64,000 bases of DNA from Mycolicibacterium mengxianglii (GTDB taxonomy: Bacteria > Actinomycetota > Actinomycetes > Mycobacteriales > Mycobacteriaceae), in NCBI RefSeq assembly GCF_015710575.1, contig NZ_CP065373.1, forward strand, positions 186,001-250,000, read 5' to 3'. A program made the position numbers and the translations under genes. Positions 24,796-34,418 of this stretch are shown one piece after another (position 1 is the first letter of the stretch; the number at the start of each line of letters is the position of its first letter). The notes beneath the pieces are model-generated. The model saw only the letters and a list, made by a program, of their open reading frames with translations, did not search any database and was not told where the DNA came from.

Positions 24796-26760
24796 CTAGA
24801 AGAAGATGAAGTCGTCGGGTTCGGGGGTTCGGGTCCATGACCAGAAGTCGACGAGCCGCCAGGGGCTCAGGGAGTGCACCAGGCCGGCCTCGTCCTTGTA
24901 GAAGCTGTGCTTGATGGTCGGCTGCGACCACACCAGCGTGGCCAGTTCCGCCTGGCAGCGCCGGTACCAGTCGTCGTAGCGGTCCTGCCGCGGCTCGATG
25001 GCTGTCTTGTCCGCTGCGATCAGCAGGTCCAGGCAGCCCATGATGTAGCGGACCTCGCACTCGGAGTGGAAGATCAGGCTGCCGCCACTGGCCAGGTTGG
25101 TGCCCGGGCCGTAAAGACAGAAGAAATTGGGGAACCCCGGTACCGTCATGCCGAGATAGGCCGACGGCCGCGGGCCCCAGAAGTCGTGGAGTTCGATTCC
25201 GTTGCGGCCGTACACCGTCAGAGATGACAACATGTCGTTGACGCGGAACCCCGTTGCGTACACGATGACATCGGCGTGATGCCGGCTGCCGTCGGCGGCC
25301 ACCACGGCATCGGGTTCGATGCGGGCCACACCGTCGCGGACGAGTTCGACGTTGTCGCGGGTGAGGGTGCGCAGCCAACTGCCGTTGTCCTGCAGCGTGC
25401 GTTTGCCGGTGGCAGGGTAGTCCGGAATGACTTTGGCCAGAAGCGCTTCCGCGTCCTCGACGTCTCCGTCGATCTGACTGGTGATCCACTCGGTGAACAT
25501 CATGCGCGCCAGGTCATTGGCGGCACTGACGGCCCGCTGCTGATCTGGCCACTCGGGATCGACCTTCGCCGCGGCCAGGCCGGTGTCGCAACCCGGCCAG
25601 AACAACAGGAACCGGTACCAGCGGCCGTAGAACGGCAGGTGACGCAACGCCCACCGCACGCCGTCACCGACCTCGGCGTGGTAGTTCGGGTTGGGGAACA
25701 TCCACTGGGCGGTGCGCTGGAACACCGTCAGGCTGGCCACCTCGTCGGCGATCGCCGGCGCGAGCTGAAAACCGGTGGCGCCGGCGCCGATCAGGACGAC
25801 GTCCTTGCCGGCCAGTGACACGTCGTGATTCCAGCGGGCGGTGTGAAAGGCCGGGCCGGCAAAGGTTTCCGCGCCGTCGAACGCTGGGGTGTGCGGGGCG
25901 TTGAGTTGGCCGACGGCACTGATCACCGCCCGGGCGGACACGGTTTCGGCCGTGCCGTCGGGGCGGGTGAGTTGCACCGTCCACGACTTGGCCTGCTCAT
26001 CCCAGTCGGCGCGCGTCACCTGGGTCTGGAACCGGACGTGTGGCGTGACGCCGTGCTTGTCCATCACCGCCTGGAAATACGCCTGCAGCTCGGGCTGCTG
26101 GGCGAAGAACTCTGTCCAGTGGTCGTCGGGTTCGAAGCTGTAGCAGTAGAAATGGTTGCCGACGTCGACACGCGCACCCGGATAGGTGTTCTCCCACCAG
26201 GTCCCGCCCACACCGGAGTTCTTCTCGATGACCGTGTAGGGGATTCCGGCCTGCTGCAATCTGATCGCCGCCAACAGTCCGGACTGTCCGGCGCCGATGA
26301 TGACCACCGGGAACGTCGCGCGGTCGGCGGGGTCGGACTCGAAGTCGACGTCGCGCTGATCGCGCCCGTCGAGCTCCATCTCCTCGAGCATCATCGGCAC
26401 GTACTCGTCGGGCAGCTCGGCGGCGACCAGCCAGTTCATCATGCGTTTCAACTGGACCGCGCTCACCGGAGCAGGTTCGGGACAACCCCGGTCGCGGTAG
26501 TCGCAGATGATGTCGAAGGCCAGCGCGCGTGCGGTTGCTCTGTCCTCCTCGGACATGAATCCCTGGACCTCGTTGAGGAAGATGCCGGCGGGCTTGACCG
26601 GTCCGTCGAGCAGGGTGAAGTCACCGCTCATGTGCACACACGACAGCATGAGTGCCGGGATCGACACGTCTTCCAGGGCGGTGCGGATCTCGTCGTCCGA
26701 ACTGGTGAACGGTTCACCCGCATGCCTGTTACGCATCACACCTCGCCGATTCTGGGACAT
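24796..26760 (-). CDS. Baeyer-Villiger-type flavin monooxygenase
   Basis: 654 residues. FAD-binding GAGQSG (156-161), the BVMO fingerprint FAGPAFHTARWNHD (300-313), and NADP-binding GAGATG (325-330) are in order. The first ~145 residues are an extension (VSIPALMLSCVHMSGDFTLLD...) as found in 4-hydroxyacetophenone-type monooxygenases. It inserts one oxygen into a ketone using NADPH and O2. The start is ATG 26758-26760; MRNRHAG at 26736 is an alternative. Divergent from the LysR regulator. Confidence 0.87.
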   Translation of the reverse strand: MSQNRRGVMRNRHAGEPFTSSDDEIRTALEDVSIPALMLSCVHMSGDFTLLDGPVKPAGIFLNEVQGFMSEEDRATARALAFDIICDYRDRGCPEPAPVSAVQLKRMMNWLVAAELPDEYVPMMLEEMELDGRDQRDVDFESDPADRATFPVVIIGAGQSGLLAAIRLQQAGIPYTVIEKNSGVGGTWWENTYPGARVDVGNHFYCYSFEPDDHWTEFFAQQPELQAYFQAVMDKHGVTPHVRFQTQVTRADWDEQAKSWTVQLTRPDGTAETVSARAVISAVGQLNAPHTPAFDGAETFAGPAFHTARWNHDVSLAGKDVVLIGAGATGFQLAPAIADEVASLTVFQRTAQWMFPNPNYHAEVGDGVRWALRHLPFYGRWYRFLLFWPGCDTGLAAAKVDPEWPDQQRAVSAANDLARMMFTEWITSQIDGDVEDAEALLAKVIPDYPATGKRTLQDNGSWLRTLTRDNVELVRDGVARIEPDAVVAADGSRHHADVIVYATGFRVNDMLSSLTVYGRNGIELHDFWGPRPSAYLGMTVPGFPNFFCLYGPGTNLASGGSLIFHSECEVRYIMGCLDLLIAADKTAIEPRQDRYDDWYRRCQAELATLVWSQPTIKHSFYKDEAGLVHSLSPWRLVDFWSWTRTPEPDDFIFF

Positions 26761-26989
26761 CTTGTTGCGAGACGTTAGGTGATCTGGCGGCGTCAGTGTG
26801 CAGATTGCCCGAAGTGTCTACTCGGGGCCGGTTGCGTCTCTTCCGGAGCCGCCGTTGCCGCCGTCCCTGCCGACTCTGGGCAGGCCTACTCTGTACGCGA
26901 TGTCTCCCGCCCTGATCGACCTCCGATCTGCGCAGCTCCTCTGATGGCTCGACACCGGTGAAGGGGATGGCGGCAACGGTGAGCAGTCG

Positions 26990-27919
26990 ATGATGCACGA
27001 AGGCGGCAAGGACGTCACTTTCGTCGATCTGGAGACCTTCGTGGCGTTTGCACGCTCGGAGCATTTCGGCCGCACCGCCGCCGACCTCGGGGTCAGTGTT
27101 GCAACTGTGCAGCGTGTGGTCCGGTCTCTGGAGCGCAAGCTCGGGGTGGCGCTGGTCGAGCAGTCGGGCCGAAGGGTGCGCATGCTGCCGGCGGGACGGG
27201 TGCTCGAGCGCGAGGCGCACGCAGTGCTGCGCGGCAGGCAGGACGCGATCTCGAATACTCGCGCCGACGCCGGCCACGTGAGTCTGCTGCGAATTGCCCA
27301 TACCTTCTCACTTGGACTGGGCTTTGTGCCTGACGTGCTGGCCGAACTGCTCGAGAGTGTCCCAGGAATGCGCTTTCGCTGCTGGCAGGGGTCAGCGACC
27401 GATGTCATCGCGGCGCTGTTGCGCGGGGAGGCGGATGTCGCCTTCACCTCCGTGGCGCCGTCCGAACGCGACTTCGTGGTGGAGCCGCTGTTCACTGAGG
27501 CACTACTGCTCACCGTGCCCGCAGACGATCCGTTGGCTTCGGCAGGAAGCGCCGCCCTTGATGAGGTGCGCGATCGACCCTTCGTGGCCATGGAGCTTGG
27601 CGCGAGTAGCCGCACATCGATGGTGAATGCTTGTGCCAGAGCTGGATTCGTCCCGCGTATCACCGCCGAGGGCAACGACCTGTTCGTCGTCGAGTCGATG
27701 GTCGGTGCGGGGATCGGCGTTTCCCTGGTGCCGCAGGGGATGACCGATCATCAGCATCCCCGTGTGGTGCGGCTGCCCATCTCCCCGCTGATCCCTGACC
27801 GGACGGTCCTGTTGGTATACCCGCGTGCGAGCGCCCAGTACGCCAACGTGCAGGTGCTGAGCAAGATCGCGCTACTGCGGGGTCGCACGCGCCAGGAATC
27901 GTTTCAGAAAATGCAATGA
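26990..27919 (+). CDS. LysR-family regulator of the Tct/PrpD cluster
   Basis: 309 residues from ATG 26990 (ATG 26993 equally possible). N-terminal HTH: FVDLETFVAFARSEHFGRTAADLGVSVATVQRVVRSLERKLGVALVEQSGRRVRMLPAGRVL; substrate domain SLLRIAHTFSLGLGFVPDVLAELLESVPGMRF. It is divergent from the monooxygenase and lies 54 bases ahead of the first PrpD gene on the same strand, so it may control either side; the cluster is the more natural target. No clear LysR T-N11-A site was pinned down in 26761-26989. Confidence 0.87.
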   Translation: MMHEGGKDVTFVDLETFVAFARSEHFGRTAADLGVSVATVQRVVRSLERKLGVALVEQSGRRVRMLPAGRVLEREAHAVLRGRQDAISNTRADAGHVSLLRIAHTFSLGLGFVPDVLAELLESVPGMRFRCWQGSATDVIAALLRGEADVAFTSVAPSERDFVVEPLFTEALLLTVPADDPLASAGSAALDEVRDRPFVAMELGASSRTSMVNACARAGFVPRITAEGNDLFVVESMVGAGIGVSLVPQGMTDHQHPRVVRLPISPLIPDRTVLLVYPRASAQYANVQVLSKIALLRGRTRQESFQKMQ

Positions 27920-27973
27920 TTCAGTCCACGCGCGGCGTTGTTCGGCCCGAGGGGCGTTCGTAACGTCATCGTC

Positions 27974-29332
27974 ATGTTCACCACTGTGTCTCAGCGCACA
28001 TTCCGATTCTGTGATGACCTGGCTCATGCGGCCTCCCGTCCGCTGCCCGACGGTGCCGATCGGGCCGCGCGGCGGTCGTTGTTGAACGTGCTCGGCACCA
28101 CGGTCGGGGCGGCCACGTCACCGGCAGTCGAGGTGATGCTCGAGACTGCGCGCGGACTCGACATAACCGGGTCGGTTCCGGTTCTGGGCAGGCGTGACAC
28201 GCTCAACCAGCACTGGGGCGCATTGATCGCCGGAACCGCCGGTCACTACGACGACTTCGACGACACGCACCTGGCCACGGTGATCCACCCCGGAGCGGCG
28301 ACACTCGGCGCGCTTGTCGCCCTGTACGACACACCGGTTACCTCTGGGGAGGTGTTCCTGCGTGCATTCGCCCTCGGGTGCGAGGCGCAACTGCGGATCG
28401 GCAACGCCATCTCGCCAAACCACTATGACCGTGGATGGCACATCACGGGTACCTGCGGGGTGTTCGGCGCCACGGTGGCCGCCGCGGTAATCCTTGGCTA
28501 CGACGCCCGGCGACTGGAAGCCGCCTTGACTGCGGCATCGACAATGACACTCGGTCACCGTGAGGCGTTCGGTTCGATGACCAAGCCGTTCCATGCGGGC
28601 AAGGCCGCCGCCAACGGGATCCGCGCGGCCCAGCGCGGAGCGGACGGCGATGCCGCCGTCGAAGCCCTCGGTGATGATGGCATCCTGACGATGTTCGCCG
28701 ATGCCGTCGATGAGACGGAGTTGTTCGGATCGTGGGATCGCGATTGGGAGTTGGAGAGCAACGCGTTCAAACCGTATCCGTGCGGGATCGTGGCGCACCC
28801 GGCGATCGACGCGGCGATCGAGGCGAGCGCAAAGGTGAATCCGGACACCGTCGTCGGCATCGACGTGAGCTGCCACCCCCTCGTGCCGGAGCTGATGGGG
28901 ATCGAGCAACCCGCAGACGGGCTGCAGGCGCGGTTCTCGGCCCGGCATGGCGTCTCTGTCGGGCTGCTCGACGGCACTGTCGGTCTGCCGCAGTTCAGCG
29001 ACACGCGGGCCACGTCAGCCGACGCCACTCGGTTGCGGGCGATCACCAGGTTGGTCCCGGGTGACGACTGTGCCCGCGACGCCGCGACGGTGACAGTGCA
29101 CTCGTCCGACCGCGACGACGTTGTGGCGCACGTGCCGCACGCCCGGGGCAGCTTGGCCCGCCCTCTCACCGACGCCGAATTGTTGGCGAAAGTGAGCGCC
29201 CTGACCGAGCCGGTTCTGGGAGCCGGTAGCGGCGCAGCGCTTCTTCGTGCGATCGAGGACATCAACACGCCGACCGGATTCGCCGATGTGCTGGCCGCAG
29301 CACTCCCGGCGCAGGAGAGAGAACGGGTATGA
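27974..29332 (+). CDS. MmgE/PrpD-family protein 1
   Basis: 452 residues from ATG 27974. Family active-site features are present: HYDDFDDTHLATVIHPG (residues 91-106), GWHITGTCG (154-162) and KPFHAGKAA (204-212), aligning with Asp, His, His and Lys of cis-aconitate decarboxylase and 2-methylcitrate dehydratase. Members catalyse dehydration, decarboxylation or epimerisation of di- and tricarboxylates. First enzyme of the cluster; the next gene overlaps by 4 bases. Confidence 0.88.
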   Translation: MFTTVSQRTFRFCDDLAHAASRPLPDGADRAARRSLLNVLGTTVGAATSPAVEVMLETARGLDITGSVPVLGRRDTLNQHWGALIAGTAGHYDDFDDTHLATVIHPGAATLGALVALYDTPVTSGEVFLRAFALGCEAQLRIGNAISPNHYDRGWHITGTCGVFGATVAAAVILGYDARRLEAALTAASTMTLGHREAFGSMTKPFHAGKAAANGIRAAQRGADGDAAVEALGDDGILTMFADAVDETELFGSWDRDWELESNAFKPYPCGIVAHPAIDAAIEASAKVNPDTVVGIDVSCHPLVPELMGIEQPADGLQARFSARHGVSVGLLDGTVGLPQFSDTRATSADATRLRAITRLVPGDDCARDAATVTVHSSDRDDVVAHVPHARGSLARPLTDAELLAKVSALTEPVLGAGSGAALLRAIEDINTPTGFADVLAAALPAQERERV

Positions 29333-29883
29333 CCTACATCGACGACATCGTGACGTTCATTGCGACCGCTGGGCCGAAGGCTGACGTTCAGGCGTCCGAG
29401 CACGACTGGGGAGCGGTTCGGGCCGCCGTCGACGCCGCAGCCGAGCACGCCCCGCAGGCCGATAGGTCGCTGGCCTACTCGGTTGGCTGCGAAGTCGCCG
29501 AACAGGTGGCAGAAGTACTGGATTCGGCGGAGGCCGCCGACGGATGGAGCAGGCGCAGCAGCGCTGGACTCATCGGTGCCGGCGCGGCAGTCGGTCGGCT
29601 GCTGGACTTCGACGAGGCCAAGCTGCGCCACCTACTGGGTCTGTGCGCAACACAAGCGACGGGTCTACGGAGCCTCGACAACACCGAAGCCGGCGCGCGA
29701 CAGGTCGCCAAGGCCGCGTCCGACGCGGTCGAGGCCGCGCTGCTCGTGTCCAATGGCTTCACATCTTCGGCGGACGGATTGACTGGCCGCCGAGGCCTTT
29801 TCGCACTGATGGCGCCGGGTGCCACCGCTCCGTCGACCTTCGACGCAGGAACTCGATTCGAGAAGGTACACCATGGGCAGTGA
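29329..29883 (+). CDS. Half-size PrpD-like protein
   Basis: 184 residues. From residue 70 it lines up with the centre of its two full-length neighbours: DGWSRRSSAGLIGAGAAVGRLL, LRHLLGLCATQATGLRSLDN and SNGFTSSADGLTGRRGLFALMAP. The His of GWH is Ser74, the HAGK motif is reduced to Lys128 (RQVAKAA), the N-terminal DDxxDDTH region is absent and so is the second domain. It cannot be a normal catalyst. Starts with ATGA overlap and ends 11 bases into tctB, so it is translated as part of the operon. Perhaps a regulatory or structural partner of a full PrpD. Confidence 0.72.
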   Translation: MTYIDDIVTFIATAGPKADVQASEHDWGAVRAAVDAAAEHAPQADRSLAYSVGCEVAEQVAEVLDSAEAADGWSRRSSAGLIGAGAAVGRLLDFDEAKLRHLLGLCATQATGLRSLDNTEAGARQVAKAASDAVEAALLVSNGFTSSADGLTGRRGLFALMAPGATAPSTFDAGTRFEKVHHGQ

Positions 29884-30454
29884 CTCGAACGGGAAAGTCG
29901 ATGCTCGACAGGAGCCTCTCGATCTGGAGCTTCCCGACTTCGAGGCCGACCCGGAACCCGCGACGGAAGAGGAGCTCCGGCTGACCCGGCGGGTGCATGT
30001 GGTGCTCGGCGCAGTCGTAGCGGTGCTGGGTGCGTGGCTGCTGTACCGCAGCGTGACCGAACTGCCGTTCCGTGGCGAGAACGGTGAGCCAGGGCCGGGT
30101 TTGCTGCCGGTGCTGTTGACGATCTGCCTGGTTGCGCTGGGACTGATGTTGTCCGTGGTTTCGGCGTTCGGACCCGGCGCGCGCAGCGCCGAGGCGCCGG
30201 TGCTCTCGTTCGGACGGACGGAGATCAGCCGGGCGCTCATGGTGTGGCTGGCGCTGGCGGTATGCACTGTGCTGTTCGAGCCCGTCGGCTTCATGCTGGC
30301 GGGCGAGGTGCTGATGTTGGCGATCATCCTCCTCGTCGAACGGATGCGCGCAATCCCCCAGATCATCGCGCTGGTGCTGTTGCCACCGGTGATGTATCTG
30401 CTGTTCGCCGTCCTGCTCGACGTCGACCTCCCGATTGGGGCCATCTGGCGATGA
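29873..30454 (+). CDS. tctB: TctB-like small membrane subunit of tripartite tricarboxylate transporter
   Basis: 193 residues from ATG 29873. After an acidic cytosolic N-terminus of ~50 residues, four hydrophobic helices follow (VVLGAVVAVLGAWLLY, LLPVLLTICLVALGLMLSVVSAFG, MVWLALAVCTVLFEPVGFMLAGEVLMLAIILL, IIALVLLPPVMYLLFAVLLDV). EPGPGLLPVLL and the GFMLA-helix arrangement are typical of TctB. Works with TctA (30501) and TctC (32056). Confidence 0.85.
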   Translation: MGSDSNGKVDARQEPLDLELPDFEADPEPATEEELRLTRRVHVVLGAVVAVLGAWLLYRSVTELPFRGENGEPGPGLLPVLLTICLVALGLMLSVVSAFGPGARSAEAPVLSFGRTEISRALMVWLALAVCTVLFEPVGFMLAGEVLMLAIILLVERMRAIPQIIALVLLPPVMYLLFAVLLDVDLPIGAIWR

Positions 30455-30500
30455 ACGCATTCAAGAGCTCTTCTCAGGCGACTGTGACCGGAGGTAGTCA

Positions 30501-32015
30501 ATGGACGCGCTAAACGGTCTGCTATCGGGCTTCACGGCCGCGCTCACGCCGACGAATCTGATGTGGCTCATCGTGGGCTGCCTGTTGGGCACCCTGGTGG
30601 GCATCCTGCCCGGCCTCGGGCCGCCGGCGACGATCTCGATCCTGTTGCCGCTGGCCACCGGATTCGACCCGGCCACGGGACTGATCATGATGGCCGGCAT
30701 CTACTACGGCGCCAAGTACGGCGGTTCCACGACCTCGATCCTGATGAACATCCCGGGCGAGTCGTCCTCCGTCGTCACCTGTATCGACGGCTACCAGATG
30801 GCCAAGAAGGGCCGGGCCGGACAGGCTCTGGGCATTGCGGCGATCGCCTCGTTCGTCGCAGGCACCATCGGCGTGATCGGGCTGACGTTCCTGGCACCCG
30901 CCGCGGCAGATGTCGCGGTCAACTTCGGTCCGCCGGAGTACTCGGCCTTGATGGTCTTCGCTTTGCTGTTGGTGATCATGCTGGCGGGCGACTCGTTGAT
31001 CAAGGGTTTCATCTCGATGTTCATCGGGCTGTTCCTGGCCACGATCGGTACCGACCTATTCTCCGGCGAACAACGATTCACCGGCGGCCAGATCGAATTG
31101 GCCGGCGGAGTCGAGTTCATCGCCTTGTCGATCGGTATCTTCGCCATCGGTGAGGTGCTGGTCAACATCGAGCAAAAGACGCAGAAGCCGTTGTTCGCAG
31201 CTCCCAAGAAGTTTCGCGAGATGCTCCCGTCGGCCAAAGACATCAAACGGTCGACGCCGGCCATGTTGCAGGGCGGCATCCTGGGTTTCATCATCGGGAT
31301 CCTGCCCGGCGCCGGGTCGACGGTGGCCTCCTTCGTGTCCTACATCATCGCCAAGCGGACGTCGAAGCATCCGGAGGAGTTCGGCAAGGGTGCCATCGAG
31401 GGCGTCGCGGCACCGGAGGCGGCGAACAACTCCGAGACCGGCGGCGCGATGGTGCCGTTGCTCACCATGGGAATTCCCGGATCCGGTACCGGCGCAGTAC
31501 TTTTGGGTGCGTTGGTGCTCTACGGGCTGAACCCGGGTCCGCTACTGTTCCATGAGCATGCCGACGTGGTTTGGCCGATCATCGCCAGCATGTACCTGGG
31601 CAACGTCGTCTTGGTGATCATGAACCTGCCGATGGTGCCATTCTTCGCGAAGCTGCTGAACACTCCGTACAAGGTGCTTTACCCGGGAATCCTGCTGATT
31701 TCGGTGATCGGCGTGTTCAGCGTCAACTTCTCGGTGTTCGACGTCTGGCTGCTGGTGATCTTCGGACTTCTGGGCTACGCGATGCGCAAGCTCGACATAC
31801 CACCTGCGCCATTGGTTCTCGCCTTCGTACTCGGCCCGATCGCCGAGAACTCGATCCGACAGTCGCTGCTGCTGAGCGACAACAGCCCGATGATCTACCT
31901 GGAGCGTCCTATCTCCGCGGTACTCGTCGGCCTGTCGGTGGTGCTGATGCTGGTGTTGTCCCTCGGCCGCCGGAATCGCAAGGTGCGCGCGCAGTTAATC
32001 GACGCCGATGCCTGA
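30501..32015 (+). CDS. tctA: TctA large membrane subunit of tripartite tricarboxylate transporter
   Basis: 504 residues with GGAGG upstream. Canonical TctA motifs: [74 protein letters not shown] and [32 protein letters not shown]. About 11-12 helices. It forms the translocation channel for a carboxylate captured by TctC, driven by an ion gradient. Confidence 0.93.
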   Translation: MDALNGLLSGFTAALTPTNLMWLIVGCLLGTLVGILPGLGPPATISILLPLATGFDPATGLIMMAGIYYGAKYGGSTTSILMNIPGESSSVVTCIDGYQMAKKGRAGQALGIAAIASFVAGTIGVIGLTFLAPAAADVAVNFGPPEYSALMVFALLLVIMLAGDSLIKGFISMFIGLFLATIGTDLFSGEQRFTGGQIELAGGVEFIALSIGIFAIGEVLVNIEQKTQKPLFAAPKKFREMLPSAKDIKRSTPAMLQGGILGFIIGILPGAGSTVASFVSYIIAKRTSKHPEEFGKGAIEGVAAPEAANNSETGGAMVPLLTMGIPGSGTGAVLLGALVLYGLNPGPLLFHEHADVVWPIIASMYLGNVVLVIMNLPMVPFFAKLLNTPYKVLYPGILLISVIGVFSVNFSVFDVWLLVIFGLLGYAMRKLDIPPAPLVLAFVLGPIAENSIRQSLLLSDNSPMIYLERPISAVLVGLSVVLMLVLSLGRRNRKVRAQLIDADA

Positions 32016-32055
32016 TCTTCCGCAATTCACAACAACGATTCCCAAGGTGGATTAA

Positions 32056-33054
32056 ATGATTCGTACCAAGAAATTCCTCACGGTCGCGGCCACGGCCCTG
32101 TCTGTGCTCGGACTAGCTGCCTGCGGCAGTAGTTCTGAGCAGGCCGAGGGGGGCCGCTCAGAGAAGGTGGAGGTGGTCACGCACACCGCCGTCGGCGGTG
32201 GAGCTGACGTCTTCTCCCGCCAGATGGTCAAGGTGTTGTACGACAACAAGATCATTCCGACACAGTGGCCGGTACGTAACGTGCCAGCAGGCAATGCGAT
32301 CGGAGCGATGTCGTTCCTCATCGATCGGGCCGGGGACCCTGACCTGCTCGCCCAGGTGACACCGACGTGGCTGGCAACCCCGATGACCGTCGCCAAGAGC
32401 TCGGTCAACCTGGATCAGCTCACCCCCATTGCGCTTGTCGCCACCGAACCGCAGGTTGTGGTGACCAAAGCGGGCGGCAAGTTCGGCTCATTCGCCGATT
32501 TCGTCGATGCCGCCAAGGCCGCGCCCGACACCCTCGTGCAGGCCGGCGGCTCCAGTACCGCCAACGACGCCCTGACCCGCTCGGTGCTGCAGGAGACTGT
32601 GGACGCCAAGTGGAAGTTCCTGTCTTTCGAGGACACCGGTTCTCGCATCACCGCGCTGCTGCGCGACGACGCTGACATCATGCTGGGCAGCGCGTCCGAC
32701 GTCGCCGAACAGGTCCGAGCGGGACAACTCTCGGTGCTGGCGGTGGTCGGAAACAAGCGACTGGACATCTTCCCCGAGGTGCAGACCATCGAGGAGCAAG
32801 GTATCGACTCCTCACAGGTGCCGGTGCAGTTCCGTGCCATCATGGGCACCCCCGATATGCCCGAGGATGCTGTTGAGGGCTATCAGGACGACCTGTCGAA
32901 GATGGTCGAGACCGAAGCCTGGAAAACCCTGGCCACCAATGATGGTCTGGTGACGCAGAACCTGCAGGGCGCAGAATTCAGCGACTATCTGGCAGACCAG
33001 AAAGAGATCATCGGCAACCTGCTCGGGGAGCTGGGCCTGAGGAAGGATCAGTGA
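32056..33054 (+). CDS. tctC: TctC/Bug-type solute-binding lipoprotein
   Basis: 332 residues. Signal peptide with lipobox LGLAAC (Cys24) then low-complexity linker GSSSEQAEGG, so the protein is lipid-anchored outside the membrane. The Bug fold is evident: VVTHTAVGGGADVFSRQMVKVL, NVPAGNAIGAMSFL, VATEPQVVVTKAGGKFGSFADFVDAAKAAP and the ILPEVQTIEEQG-like block FPEVQTIEEQG. It captures the carboxylate for TctAB. The stop overlaps the next gene's GTG by 4 bases. Confidence 0.9.
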   Translation: MIRTKKFLTVAATALSVLGLAACGSSSEQAEGGRSEKVEVVTHTAVGGGADVFSRQMVKVLYDNKIIPTQWPVRNVPAGNAIGAMSFLIDRAGDPDLLAQVTPTWLATPMTVAKSSVNLDQLTPIALVATEPQVVVTKAGGKFGSFADFVDAAKAAPDTLVQAGGSSTANDALTRSVLQETVDAKWKFLSFEDTGSRITALLRDDADIMLGSASDVAEQVRAGQLSVLAVVGNKRLDIFPEVQTIEEQGIDSSQVPVQFRAIMGTPDMPEDAVEGYQDDLSKMVETEAWKTLATNDGLVTQNLQGAEFSDYLADQKEIIGNLLGELGLRKDQ

Positions 33055-34418
33055 CCGAATCCGCCCGAGCATCCGGCTTGACCTCGGCGCTGGCGGCATA
33101 TGCGGCGGAGTTGCAGTTCGTCGATCTGCCCGATGCGGTGATTCACGAAGCCAAGCGTGCGCTGATCGACCACGTTGGCGTGGCGGTCGCCGCGTCCGGT
33201 GAGGCCCCGGTCGACGCCTTGGTTCGGGTATCGGCCCGGCTGACCGGACCTGGCCCGTACACGGTGGTCGGTCGTGGGGAGACCGCGACGATGCCCTACG
33301 CGGTGCTGGCCAACGGCTTTGCCGCGCACTTGCTGGATTACGACGACACCTTCAACCCCGGTGACACCACCGTCCACGGCAGCGCCCCGGTGTGGCCGGT
33401 GATCTTCGCGCTGGCCGAGAGCCAGACGGTTACCGGCAGGGAGGCGTTGACGGCCTTCGTTGCCGGTTTTGAGACGGAGTGCCGACTGGGTCGCGCGGCG
33501 GGGGATGCGCACTACGAAATCGGTTGGCACGTCACGGGAACTGTCGGACATGTGGGCGCCGCGGCTGCAGCGGGTCGAGTGCTGAAACTCTCCCCGCATG
33601 TGCTCACCATGGCGCTGGGCAGCGCGGGCACCCAGGCGGCGGGCCTGAAGTCGGTGTACGGCACCGATGGCAAGCCTCTGCACGCCGGCAAGGCGGCGAT
33701 GGACGGTTTGTTGTCGGCTGTCATGGCGCAGGAAGGCATCACCTCGTCGTCCGACATCGTCGAGGGCCCACGTGGCATCCTCGCCGTGATGTCGACGGAT
33801 CCGGCACCGTCGAAGCTGCTGGAGGGCCTCGGCACCCGTTGGCACCTGTTGGCCAACGGTTACAAGGCCTACCCCAACGGGTCGCTCACGCATCCGGCGA
33901 TCGACGCCGTACTCCAGCTGCGAGCGCAGCACGGTTTCGTCGCGGCCGACGTCAAACGTGTTCGCGCAAGCGTGAACACGAAGGCCGCGACAGTTACCGG
34001 CAAGGTGGATCCGCGTACCGGACTCGATGCCAAGTTCAGCTTGACGCATGCTGTCGCGGTGGCGCTTCTGGCCCGTCGTCCTCAACCCGAGCATTTCACC
34101 GACTCGGCAGCACTGGACCCCGAGATCGGCGCTGTCCGTGAGCTCGTCGACGTGTTGTCCGACGCCGCGATCGGTAAGCGTGCGGCAGAGGTGACGGTCG
34201 AGTTGGCGGATGGCACTTCGGTGACATGCCAGATCGACGACAACAAGGGCACCCCTAACAATCCGCTCTCCGACGAGGAGCTGACTGAGAAGTTCACCGA
34301 CAACGTCGCGCCGCGTCTCGGCGCGCAAGCAGCTGCAGCGTTGGCCGCGGCGTGCTGGGCGACAGAGGATACCGATGACTTCGCAGCCATCGTGCGGCTT
34401 ACGCAGAAACTGCCGTGA
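33051..34418 (+). CDS. MmgE/PrpD-family protein 2
   Basis: 455 residues from GTG 33051. Active-site elements: LLDYDDTFNPGDTTVHG (94-110), GWHVTGTVG (158-166), HAGKAAMDG (211-219). It belongs to the same family as the protein at 27974 but is clearly a different branch (ends ...LLEGLGTRWHLLANGYKAYPNGSLTHPAIDAV). The two may act on successive or stereoisomeric intermediates. Overlaps tctC upstream and the SDR downstream by 4 bases each. Confidence 0.88.
   Translation: MTESARASGLTSALAAYAAELQFVDLPDAVIHEAKRALIDHVGVAVAASGEAPVDALVRVSARLTGPGPYTVVGRGETATMPYAVLANGFAAHLLDYDDTFNPGDTTVHGSAPVWPVIFALAESQTVTGREALTAFVAGFETECRLGRAAGDAHYEIGWHVTGTVGHVGAAAAAGRVLKLSPHVLTMALGSAGTQAAGLKSVYGTDGKPLHAGKAAMDGLLSAVMAQEGITSSSDIVEGPRGILAVMSTDPAPSKLLEGLGTRWHLLANGYKAYPNGSLTHPAIDAVLQLRAQHGFVAADVKRVRASVNTKAATVTGKVDPRTGLDAKFSLTHAVAVALLARRPQPEHFTDSAALDPEIGAVRELVDVLSDAAIGKRAAEVTVELADGTSVTCQIDDNKGTPNNPLSDEELTEKFTDNVAPRLGAQAAAALAAACWATEDTDDFAAIVRLTQKLP

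Noticed and set aside
26779..26961. 60-codon frame between the monooxygenase and LysR genes
   Set aside because: Cys/Arg-rich random-looking sequence with no ribosome site; the region is more likely the divergent promoter.
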